Of a stretch of DNA of 64,000 nt, positions 16,125-23,385 are shown piece after piece. The stretch is from the NCBI GenBank assembly GCA_027483895.1, contig JAIXTP010000011.1, positions 90,161 to 154,160 on the forward strand. The letters are read 5' to 3'. A program made the translations under genes and the position numbers. The first letter of the stretch is position 1. Every line of letters begins with the position of its first letter. Below the pieces are notes generated by a model, which did no database searches, had not been told where the DNA came from, and saw only the letters and a program-made list of their open reading frames with translations. The DNA is from Hyphomicrobiales bacterium. GTDB taxonomy: Bacteria > Pseudomonadota > Alphaproteobacteria > Rhizobiales > Beijerinckiaceae.

Positions 16125-16985
16125 ATGCTTCCGATCACCATGTCCGGGCTGCGTGCGGCCCAAAAGGAACTGAGCGTCACTTCGAACAACCTCGCGAATG
16201 CCGCGACGACCGGCTTCAAGCGGTCGGAAGCGAATTTCGTGGACCTGTTCCCGAACGATCCTTCCGTGAACCCGCGGACGAGCGTGGGCGCCGGCGCCGC
16301 CGTCGACCTCGTGTCCCGCGACACCAGCCAGGGCGGCATGAAGACCACCGGCCGCGTGACCGATCTCGCGATCGCGGGCCGCGGCTATTTCGTGCTCGAA
16401 ACGCCCCCGGACGGCTACACCGAAGGCGCGCCCTCGGCGACGCTGTTCACGCGCGCGGGCAATTTCAGCCTCGACTCGCAGGGTTATATGGTCGACTCGA
16501 ACGGCAGCCGTCTGACCGGCTGGGAGATGCTGCCGAGCGACGCCGATCCGGCCGTTCTGCAGCGCAGCACCACGCGTGCGCCGCTCCAGATCCCGCCGAG
16601 CCTCCCCTCGCAGGTCGAAGGCGAGAACGGGCCGCTCCTGCAGAACATCGCCATCGATCCCAAGGGCCTCGTCTCGGCGACCTATTCGGACACGAGCACG
16701 AAGACGATCGGCTTCATCGCCATCGCGAATTTCCGCAACGACTCGTCGCTGAAGCCGGTCGGCAACACCGACTATTCGGCCACGGTGGAGAGCGGCGATC
16801 CGAACTACTCGATCGCGGGTGCGCCGCAGGCCGGCGACATCATGGCGGGCACGCTCGAACAGTCGAACGTCGACATCACCAATGAACTGATGACGATGCT
16901 TCGGGCCCAGCAGGTCTACAACGGCAATGCGCGCATGCTGCAGACCTCCGTCGAAGTCGCATCCCGCATCATCGATAAGATTTGA
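16125..16985 (+). CDS. Flagellar hook / hook-basal body protein (FlgE/FlgF family)
   Basis: Axial protein of 286 residues. The N-terminus has the rod/hook motif TSNNLANAATTGFKRSEANF and the C-terminus the matching helix (SNVDITNELMTMLRAQQVYN...). The middle contains the FlgE/F D1 region (AGRGYFVL, LFTRAGNFSLDSQGYMV). It is longer than FlgF (about 250) but shorter than most FlgE (about 400), so it could be a short hook protein or a FlgF-like rod protein. GAGAGGGG precedes the ATG. It is transcribed from its own sigma-54 promoter, away from the other flg genes, which are not in the window. Confidence 0.85.
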   Translation: MLPITMSGLRAAQKELSVTSNNLANAATTGFKRSEANFVDLFPNDPSVNPRTSVGAGAAVDLVSRDTSQGGMKTTGRVTDLAIAGRGYFVLETPPDGYTEGAPSATLFTRAGNFSLDSQGYMVDSNGSRLTGWEMLPSDADPAVLQRSTTRAPLQIPPSLPSQVEGENGPLLQNIAIDPKGLVSATYSDTSTKTIGFIAIANFRNDSSLKPVGNTDYSATVESGDPNYSIAGAPQAGDIMAGTLEQSNVDITNELMTMLRAQQVYNGNARMLQTSVEVASRIIDKI

Positions 16986-17081
16986 TCAATCCGCACAGCC
17001 GGTCGCCTGATCCCCTCGATCATCGCGACCATGCGACGACTTGTTGAATTGATCGCAACGTCAAGCCGACCAAAAGCAGAG

Positions 17082-17105
17082 TGTCGTCGGAGACATCCGA
17101 CGACA
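17082..17105. repeat. Perfect inverted repeat between the hook gene and motA
   Basis: TGTCGTCGGA and TCCGACGACA form a perfect 10-base stem around a GACA loop. There is no T-run on either side, so an intrinsic terminator is not clear. It may end hook-gene transcription with Rho, or be an operator of motA. The rest of the 245-base gap shows no promoter I can defend. Confidence 0.6.
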
Positions 17106-17230
17106 TTCGACAAGAGAAAAGCCGGTTAACCTTTTCTCTGCCAAGATGCGAGGAAGGGAGCGCGCACCGCGACGCTCCCCGATAAACGGACGTTCGCCGC
17201 CATGTAACGGCGGTGCGATGGGGTGAGTGG

Positions 17231-18094
17231 ATGTTTACGATCGTCGGCCTCGTAATCGTGATGGGCGCAATGTTCGGCGTGTTCGCCGCCCACGGCGGCG
17301 ACCTGACGCCGATCATCCATGCGGCCCCGTTCGAACTGGCCTCCATCGGCGGCGCCGCGGTCGGCGCCATGCTGATGGGCAACAGCATGGACATCGTGAA
17401 GGGCGTGGCGGGCGGCTTCGGCAAGGTGCTGAAGGGTCCGCAATATCACAAGCAGGACTTCCTCGACGTGATCTTCCTGGTCTCGCGCCTGATGAAGATC
17501 CTTCGCGTGGACGGCCCGGTGGCGCTCGAAGCCCATGTCGAAAATCCCGAAGGCAGCCCGATCTTCGGCGAATATCCGAAGCTCCTGAAGGACACGACGC
17601 TGATCCACATGATCACGGACACCGTGCGCCTGATGGTCGTCTCTTCGGGCGGCCTGAACGCGTATGCCGTCGACGACGTGATGGACAACGCGCTGAAGAC
17701 GCACCACCACGAGGCTCTGCATCCGGTCGAGGCGCTCACCGCCATGGCGGGCTCCTGCCCGGCGCTCGGCATCGTGGCCTGCGTGCTCGGCGTCGTGAAG
17801 ACCATGGGCTCGATCGACCAGCCGCCGGCGATCCTCGGCGGCCTCATCGGTTCGGCGCTCGTGGGCACCATGCTGGGCGTGCTTCTCGCCTACGGCGTGA
17901 TCGAACCGATCGCGAGCCGCCTGAAGCAGGTGATCGAGGCCGACGGCGAGATCTATCACGTCGTGAAGCAGATCATCGTGGCGACGCTCCACGGCCATCC
18001 CCAGCCGCTGGTCATCGAAGCGGCGCGCTCCTCGATCAGCCACCACAATCAGCCGAGCTTCGCCGAAGTGTTCGACGGCCTGAGAGGCAAGTAA
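17231..18094 (+). CDS. motA: Flagellar motor stator protein MotA
   Basis: Proton-channel stator subunit of the inner membrane (287 residues from this ATG). Four membrane segments are visible, two near the N-terminus (about 1-20 and 35-50) and two near the C-terminus (about 165-190 and 205-225). The long cytoplasmic loop between them has the conserved charged region and the P-A-L-G-I-V-A-C-V-L-G-V-V-K-T-M run. G-rich GGGTGAGTGG precedes the ATG; an in-frame GTG at 17213 is an alternative. motB follows after three bases. Confidence 0.95.
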   Translation: MFTIVGLVIVMGAMFGVFAAHGGDLTPIIHAAPFELASIGGAAVGAMLMGNSMDIVKGVAGGFGKVLKGPQYHKQDFLDVIFLVSRLMKILRVDGPVALEAHVENPEGSPIFGEYPKLLKDTTLIHMITDTVRLMVVSSGGLNAYAVDDVMDNALKTHHHEALHPVEALTAMAGSCPALGIVACVLGVVKTMGSIDQPPAILGGLIGSALVGTMLGVLLAYGVIEPIASRLKQVIEADGEIYHVVKQIIVATLHGHPQPLVIEAARSSISHHNQPSFAEVFDGLRGK

Positions 18095-18097
18095 GCC

Positions 18098-19261
18098 ATG
18101 GCCGAGGAGAAGCCGAAGAAGGGCGGAGCGGCCGAGGTTCCGGTCGCTCCGATCATCATCAAGAAGATCCAGGGCGGTCACGGCGGCGCGCATGGCGGCG
18201 CGTGGAAGATCGCGCTCGCGGACATGATGACCGCGATGATGGCCTTCTTCCTTCTCATGTGGCTGCTCGGCGCGACCTCGGAAGCGCAGCGCAAGAGCAT
18301 CGCGGACTATTTCAAGCCGACCCCGAAGAGCCTGATCCAGTCCGGCCAGATGTCGGGCTCCAACGGCGTGCTCGGCGGCCGCTCGATCCTCGACCCGGAG
18401 GGTCTGCCCAGCTCCGCCTTCCAGACCAGCCTCGCCGACACGCTGGTGCCGCGGGACACCGAAGGCGGCAAGGACGCCGATCGTGGGCCGGAGACGGACC
18501 CCGCTGACGCGCCCGACGGCCAGGGCAAGGGCGCCGGCACCGGCGAAGGGCCGTCGAAGGGCGGCCCCGGTGAAGGGCAGGCCAAGGGCGGCCCGGGCGA
18601 AGGGCAGGCCAAAGGCGGCGCGGGCGAGGGACAGAACAAGGGCGGTGCGGCCGACGGCGCCGCCGCGGGCGGCAAGACGGCCGACTCCGGAACGGGTACG
18701 GGCAAGGGCGCCGACGGCGCCAAATCCGGCGGCTCCGGCGAACTCAGCGACGAAGAGCGCAAGAAGATCGCGGCGGCCGAAGAGCAGAAGAAGTTCGACA
18801 AGGTCGAGAAGGACCTGATGGAGCGGCTCAACCAGGACCGGACGCTCGCCGATCTCAAGGGTCAGGTGCGGCTGGTGCGGGAGTCCGACGGCCTGCGCAT
18901 CGAGATCATCGACAAATCCGATTTCTCCATGTTCTCGCTCGGCACCACGCGGCTTCTGCCCCGGGCTCAACAGCTGATCGAGGCGGTGGCGACTTCGGTG
19001 TCCAACATGCCGAACAAGGTGGTCGTGCGCGGCCATACCGACAGCTACGGCTTCCAGCCCGGCGACAACCGCAACAACTGGACGCTGTCGGCCGAGCGCG
19101 CGGAAAGCACGCGCCAGCTGCTCGAACGGCGCGGCGTGTCCTCGGAGCGCTTCTCGCGGATCGAGGGCGTCGCCGATACGGAGCCGTTCAACTCGACGGA
19201 TCCCTACGACCCGCGCAACCGGCGCATCAGCATCACGATCAAGCACAATACCGGGGGCTGA
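18098..19261 (+). CDS. motB: Flagellar motor stator protein MotB
   Basis: Stator subunit that anchors to peptidoglycan (387 residues). The single membrane segment reads WKIALADMMTAMMAFFLLMW with proton-carrying D42. A long flexible periplasmic linker contains four 9-residue Gly/Lys repeats (see the repeat entry). The OmpA-like domain (about 270-385) has VVVRGHTDSYGF and NRRISITI. The HGGAHGGAWK N-terminus is typical of alphaproteobacterial MotB. It is cotranscribed with motA and followed by an intrinsic terminator. Confidence 0.95.
   Translation: MAEEKPKKGGAAEVPVAPIIIKKIQGGHGGAHGGAWKIALADMMTAMMAFFLLMWLLGATSEAQRKSIADYFKPTPKSLIQSGQMSGSNGVLGGRSILDPEGLPSSAFQTSLADTLVPRDTEGGKDADRGPETDPADAPDGQGKGAGTGEGPSKGGPGEGQAKGGPGEGQAKGGAGEGQNKGGAADGAAAGGKTADSGTGTGKGADGAKSGGSGELSDEERKKIAAAEEQKKFDKVEKDLMERLNQDRTLADLKGQVRLVRESDGLRIEIIDKSDFSMFSLGTTRLLPRAQQLIEAVATSVSNMPNKVVVRGHTDSYGFQPGDNRNNWTLSAERAESTRQLLERRGVSSERFSRIEGVADTEPFNSTDPYDPRNRRISITIKHNTGG
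18542..18649 (+). repeat. Four tandem 27-base repeats in motB
   Basis: The encoded units are GEGPSKGGP, GEGQAKGGP, GEGQAKGGA and GEGQNKGGA. The DNA units are nearly identical, so the linker of MotB can change length by slippage or recombination. The linker spans periplasm between the membrane and the peptidoglycan-binding domain. Confidence 0.85.
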
Positions 19262-19283
19262 CGCCCGCCCGCCGGTCAAAAGA

Positions 19284-19311
19284 AAAAGCCCGGCCGAAGC
19301 CGGGCTTTTTT
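19284..19311. terminator. Bidirectional intrinsic terminator between motB and infC
   Basis: AGCCCGGC-CGAA-GCCGGGCT stem-loop with A-run before and T-run after. It can end motB transcription on the plus strand and infC on the minus strand. Confidence 0.9.
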
Positions 19312-19331
19312 CGTTCCGATCGGGACCGCGC

Positions 19332-19874
19332 TCAGCGCGGCGCCATGATCATGACCATCTGACGGCCTTCGAGCATCGGCTCGGACTCGACCTTCGAGAT
19401 GTCGGCCATTTCCTGCTTCACGCGCTCGAGCACCTTCACGCCGAGGTCCTGATGCGCCATTTCGCGGCCGCGGAATCGCAGGGTGACCTTCACCTTGTCG
19501 CCTTCCTCGAAGAAGCGGCGCACGGCCTTCATCTTGACCTCGTAGTCGTGGTCGTCGATGCCGGGGCGAAGCTTGATTTCCTTGACCTCGACGGTCTTCT
19601 GCTTCTTCCGGGCCTCGGCGGCCTTCTTCTGCTGGTCGAATTTGAAGCGGCCGTAATCGAGGATCTTGCAGACCGGCGGGGTCGAATTCGGCGCAATCTC
19701 GACCAGGTCCAGACCTGCTTCCTCGGCGAGGCGCAGAGCGTCGAAGAAGGGCATGACGCCCTGATTTCCGCCCGCCTCGTCGATCAATTGCACTTCACGA
19801 ACGCCGCGGATGTCGCGGTTGGCGCGCGGGCCCTCCTTTTGGGGCACGGGCGCGGCTCTCATCGGTCTGCGAAT
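19332..19874 (-). CDS. infC: Translation initiation factor IF-3 (AUU start)
   Basis: Ribosome-binding factor that checks start-codon pairing. The reading starts at an ATT (19874-19872) with AGGAGA eight bases upstream, giving 180 residues (I-R-R-P-M-R-A-A-P), the same length as E. coli IF-3. The next ATG (19862) has no ribosome site. The IF-3 N-domain ([15 protein letters not shown]), linker ([15 protein letters not shown]) and C-domain ([25 protein letters not shown]) are complete. The rare AUU start is the known basis of IF-3 autoregulation in other bacteria. The 97-base leader holds a CCTCGG/CCGAGG hairpin. Usual partners rpmI and rplT are not adjacent in the window. Confidence 0.95.
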   Translation of the reverse strand: MRRPMRAAPVPQKEGPRANRDIRGVREVQLIDEAGGNQGVMPFFDALRLAEEAGLDLVEIAPNSTPPVCKILDYGRFKFDQQKKAAEARKKQKTVEVKEIKLRPGIDDHDYEVKMKAVRRFFEEGDKVKVTLRFRGREMAHQDLGVKVLERVKQEMADISKVESEPMLEGRQMVMIMAPR

Positions 19875-19971
19875 GGCTCGGTTCTCCTGTTGCGGGCGTT
19901 GCGCGGGCAAGCTCCATCGCGCAACCGCCTCGGCCTGTCGACCGAGGAAATTCGCAGAACTTCCCGGGAAG

Positions 19972-21225
19972 TCAACCGACGGCGAGGCCGCGAAGCGCAG
20001 GATTCGGCAAGGTTCCGTCTCCGAGCAGCGCGGAATACACGTCCAAGGTGTCCAAGACCATTCCGTCGAGCGAAAAATGCGCTTCGACATGGCGGCGCGC
20101 GCGCTCGGCCAGCGCATCCCGCGCGCTGGCGCCGAGCGCCAGCGCCTCGCGGATCGCCTCGGCCAGAGCGGCGGCATCGCCGGGCGGAACGCGCCAGCCC
20201 GTACGGGCGGAGGACGCGACCTGCGGCGGCGCCAGAACGGTTTCCGGCACGGCGCCGAGATCGCTGACGACGACGGGCGTGCCGAGCGCCTGCGCCTCGA
20301 CCGCCGAGCGCCCGAAGGCTTCGGGCTCGGTCGACGGCACGGCCACGACGGACGCGGCCAGCAGCGCGGCCGGCATGTCGGAACAATGCCCGACCCGATG
20401 CACGAGGCCCGCGAGGCCGAGATCGGAGGCAAGCGCGTCGAGCTCGCGGACATAGGCCTCCCGGCCCTGCGGATCGCCCGCCAGCACGATCGCGAAATCG
20501 TGAACGCCGCGATCGACGAGCAGCTTCGCGGCCTCGATGAGCACCTTCTGCCCCTTCCAGCCCGTCAGGCGCGCGGCCAGAAGGACGATGCGCCGATGCG
20601 GTTCGATGCCCCAGGCGCGGCGCAGGCGGTCCACGCGCTCGGCGGGAACGGCAGAGGGCGAGAAGGCGCGAAGGTCGGTACCGCGATGGATCACCCGGAC
20701 CCGCTCATGCGCGAAGGGGTGCCGGGCGGCGATGAGGCCCGCCGTGTAGTGGGAATTGGCGATGACGGCGTCGCCGCGGGCCATCACGGAATTGTAGAGC
20801 ACCTTCACGGCCGAGCGGCCGGAATAGCTGCCCGCATAGGTGGTCACGAAGGGCTTGCGCAGGATGCGGCAGGCCGCGAGAGCGCTCCAGGCCGGAGCGC
20901 GCGAGCGGGCATGGACGAGATCGACGCCCTCGTCGAGGCAGATGCGGACGAGCCCGCGGATGTTCGCGGCCATGCGGAAGGGGTTCTTCGTCTTGGCCGG
21001 AAAGGGGATCCAGACGCCGCCCTTGGCCTGCAGTTCGGCCACGAGGCGCCCGCCCTCGGTGGCGACCAGCGCCCGGGCGCCCGCCTGCGCGATGCCTTCC
21101 GCCACGTCGACGGCCGTGCGCTCGACGCCGCCCGCTTCCAGCTCGGGGACGACCTGAAGGATCGTCCGGCCCGCCAGAGGCGACCGGCCCGCGGCCGCGA
21201 AGGGGTTCTGCGGCGTGTATCGCAT
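19972..21225 (-). CDS. GT4-family glycosyltransferase
   Basis: A cytoplasmic, probably peripheral-membrane enzyme of 417 residues that transfers a sugar from a nucleotide sugar, with acceptor unknown; lipopolysaccharide or other envelope glycan is likely. The two-Rossmann GT-B fold is visible: [19 protein letters not shown] at the N-terminus, and [27 protein letters not shown] with the E-x7-E motif in the donor site. Start is the ATG at 21225; another ATG at 21264 is possible; neither has a good ribosome site. It is divergent from the hydrolase gene with 49 bases between. Confidence 0.85.
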   Translation of the reverse strand: MRYTPQNPFAAAGRSPLAGRTILQVVPELEAGGVERTAVDVAEGIAQAGARALVATEGGRLVAELQAKGGVWIPFPAKTKNPFRMAANIRGLVRICLDEGVDLVHARSRAPAWSALAACRILRKPFVTTYAGSYSGRSAVKVLYNSVMARGDAVIANSHYTAGLIAARHPFAHERVRVIHRGTDLRAFSPSAVPAERVDRLRRAWGIEPHRRIVLLAARLTGWKGQKVLIEAAKLLVDRGVHDFAIVLAGDPQGREAYVRELDALASDLGLAGLVHRVGHCSDMPAALLAASVVAVPSTEPEAFGRSAVEAQALGTPVVVSDLGAVPETVLAPPQVASSARTGWRVPPGDAAALAEAIREALALGASARDALAERARRHVEAHFSLDGMVLDTLDVYSALLGDGTLPNPALRGLAVG

Positions 21226-21274
21226 CAGCCCGCCGGGCGGTGTAGGAAACGGAGAATCATGCATCAGGTGTAGG

Positions 21275-22042
21275 ATGATGACGCAGGATCCGCAATTTCT
21301 GACGGTCGGAACCGGGACGGACGCGCGCCGCATCGCCGTGCGGCGGCGCGAGGGGCGCGGGCCGGGGATCGTCTGGCTCGGCGGCTTCCGCTCCGACATG
21401 CTGGCCACCAAGGCCGCGGCGCTGGACGACTGGGCGGCGCGAAGCGGCCGGGCCTGCCTGCGCTTCGACTATTCCGGACACGGCGAATCCGACGGCCGGT
21501 TCGAGGACGGGACCATCTCCCGCTGGACCGAGGACGCGCTCGCGGCGATCGACGCCTTCGCCGACGAGCGGCCGATCTTCGTCGGCTCCTCCATGGGCGG
21601 TTGGATCGCCCTGCTGATCGCGCGGGAGCGCGCGCGGCGCGGCTCGCCGCCGCCGGCCGGGCTCGTGCTGATCGCCCCGGCCGTCGATTTCACGGAAACG
21701 CTGATGTGGCCGGCCTTTCCGGAGGACGTGCGGAAGACGGTGATGGAGCAGGGCGTCTTCATGCTGCCCTCGCAATACGGCCCCCCCTACCCGATCACCC
21801 GCGGCCTCATCGAGGACGGACGCGACAATCTCCTGTTCGGTGCACCGATCAGACCGGGGGCGCCGGTCCATGTCCTGCAGGGCATGCAGGATCCCGACGT
21901 GCCGTGGCGGCATGCGATGACACTGCTGGAACATCTGCCGGGAGACGAGGTCGCGGTGACGCTGATCAAGGACGGCGACCACAGGCTGAGCCGTGAACAG
22001 GACCTCGAGCGCCTGATCGCCGCGGTCGAGGGCATCGCCTGA
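21275..22042 (+). CDS. Alpha/beta hydrolase
   Basis: A 255-residue single-domain alpha/beta hydrolase. The nucleophile elbow is G-S-S-M-G-G (serine near residue 110), the acid is probably in Q-D-P-D-V-P-W, and the base is the histidine in K-D-G-D-H-R-L-S. The N-terminal IVWLGGFRSDMLATKA and YSGHGESDG segments form the oxyanion region. This pattern is common in small hydrolases of Rhizobiales related to palmitoyl-thioesterase ABHD10; substrate is not known. Two adjacent ATGs (21275 and 21278) are possible starts. Confidence 0.88.
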   Translation: MMTQDPQFLTVGTGTDARRIAVRRREGRGPGIVWLGGFRSDMLATKAAALDDWAARSGRACLRFDYSGHGESDGRFEDGTISRWTEDALAAIDAFADERPIFVGSSMGGWIALLIARERARRGSPPPAGLVLIAPAVDFTETLMWPAFPEDVRKTVMEQGVFMLPSQYGPPYPITRGLIEDGRDNLLFGAPIRPGAPVHVLQGMQDPDVPWRHAMTLLEHLPGDEVAVTLIKDGDHRLSREQDLERLIAAVEGIA

Positions 22043-22051
22043 CGGCGCGGG

Positions 22052-22453
22052 TCAGGCGCGTGCGGCCGCCCTGACGGCCGCGATGATGCGCGGACCGGAG
22101 CAGGCCTCCAGATCGAGGCCGATCGGCCCGGACGGCTTCGGCACGACGTCGACGGCGGCGCGGCAGGAGAAGGCTCCGATCCGCTCCAGCACGCCATGAT
22201 CGGCGGCGGAGAGAAGCACCGCCTTCGTCTTCCGCGTCCGGGCGATCGCGTCGAGGACGCCGGCCTCTTCGACGCCCGGCAACCCGGCATCGAGCAGAAC
22301 GACATGCGGGGCGAGATCGCGCAATCGGCGCAGGCATTCGTCCGCATCGGCCGCCGTGCCAACGACGAAGCATTCCGGAATGTCCGACAGGATTTCCAAC
22401 AGGATCATGCGCGTGGCCATGGAGCCGTCCGCAACGAGGACCTTGGTCGCCAT
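22052..22453 (-). CDS. Stand-alone receiver protein, CheB-receiver-like
   Basis: 133 residues forming one receiver domain. The phospho-acceptor is D55 (VVLLDAGLPG) and the conserved lysine is K106 (VVPKPSGPIGLDLE). Only one acidic residue is left at the metal site near the N-terminus (VADG instead of DD). The sequence after the lysine resembles the start of the CheB linker, but no methylesterase domain follows. It lies 6 bases behind a cNMP-binding-like gene on the same strand and is probably cotranscribed with it. Its partner kinase is unknown. Confidence 0.8.
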   Translation of the reverse strand: MATKVLVADGSMATRMILLEILSDIPECFVVGTAADADECLRRLRDLAPHVVLLDAGLPGVEEAGVLDAIARTRKTKAVLLSAADHGVLERIGAFSCRAAVDVVPKPSGPIGLDLEACSGPRIIAAVRAAARA

Positions 22454-22459
22454 GTCGCT

Positions 22460-22807
22460 TCAACCGTTCCTGAGCGTCGCGAACACGCTGCGGCAGAGCA
22501 TCAGGGTCAGTTCGGGCGCGCGCAGGAGCTTCGCGGCGAGGACCGCCTTCGGAAACACGGAACAGACCGTCGCGGTGAGCGCGGCCGCCGTGACGAGATG
22601 GGGCGCACCGTCGCAGAGCGCGGTGGCACCGAAGATCTCGTTCTTTCCCAGAGTGGCTACCACGCGCCTCTCCGAACCCTCGCGGACGGAAAGCTGAACG
22701 GCGCCGCTGCGAACGAGATAGAATTCCCGTGCCTCGTCCCCCTCCCTGAAGATGAGTTCGCGCGGCATGAAACTGATCGCTCCGACGCGGATGAGGGGTT
22801 TGTTCAT
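22460..22807 (-). CDS. Single-domain cyclic-nucleotide-binding-like protein
   Basis: 115 residues that fit one CNB (CAP-type) beta-barrel: LIFREGDEAREFYLVRSGAVQLSV and LGKNEIFGATALCDGAPHLVTAAA are typical of strands 1-6 and of the phosphate-binding cassette position. The cassette lacks a canonical arginine, so ligand binding is uncertain. No DNA-binding or effector domain follows. It lies between a second CNB-like gene and a receiver gene in one operon. Confidence 0.8.
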   Translation of the reverse strand: MNKPLIRVGAISFMPRELIFREGDEAREFYLVRSGAVQLSVREGSERRVVATLGKNEIFGATALCDGAPHLVTAAALTATVCSVFPKAVLAAKLLRAPELTLMLCRSVFATLRNG

Positions 22808-22826
22808 CGGGGCACGACCGGCGGGT

Positions 22827-23201
22827 TCACCAGAGTTCCGGACGCAGAGCGGACAGCCGCTCGCACGAAATCCGGAGCACCGCCTGCAGGAACGGATCGG
22901 TCTCGGAAAGACGCTCCCGGATGAGGCTTTCCGGAACGATGAGCAGGCGGGCGGCCCGCGTGCAGAACGCCTCGTTGACCCGCGGGCGACCCGCGAGAAG
23001 GTCGACCGCACCGAACAACCGGCCGGGCCGGATCCTCTGCACGGCCGGGCCGCCTTCCGGGCCCGCGCGACGGATCTCGATACCGCCGGCAAGAAGAAGA
23101 TAGGCCGTTTCGGCAGGATCTCCCGGCCCGTAAAGACGCTGCCCCGGCCTCATGTCGGAATGCGGACACCGCGCCAGAAGGGGATCGGAAATCTCCAACA
23201 T
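22827..23201 (-). CDS. Second single-domain cyclic-nucleotide-binding-like protein
   Basis: 124 residues with the same fold as its downstream neighbour: PGQRLYGPGDPAETAYLLLAGGIEI, then RPGRLFGAVDLLAGRPRVNEAFC, and a C-terminal helix. Again no effector domain. The two CNB-like proteins differ enough that a recent tandem duplication is unlikely. It is the first gene of the three-gene signalling operon; no clear ribosome site is seen before its ATG. Confidence 0.72.
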   Translation of the reverse strand: MLEISDPLLARCPHSDMRPGQRLYGPGDPAETAYLLLAGGIEIRRAGPEGGPAVQRIRPGRLFGAVDLLAGRPRVNEAFCTRAARLLIVPESLIRERLSETDPFLQAVLRISCERLSALRPELW

Positions 23202-23385
23202 GCGTCAGGAACGTCTTTCTGAAATTTCGGAACCAAAAACGACGATCGTCCTCAATAATGCGGAAGCGACGGGCTTCACAACGGGACGGAGGGATTTCGA
23301 GGCGTCCGGACCGCAAGCTTCGTCGACCGTGCTTTCCGGGGGGTTGGGAGGACCGTTCGATTGATCGAAAAAATCGACGGATCGC

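Noticed and set aside
17050..17072. TTGATCGCAACGTCAA as an FNR/FixK box
   Set aside because: Half-site spacing is six bases instead of four.
17200..17212. CCGATAA-like sequence before motA as a FliA (sigma-28) promoter
   Set aside because: The -10-like CCCGATAA at about 17178 has no TAAA-type -35 at 15 bases.
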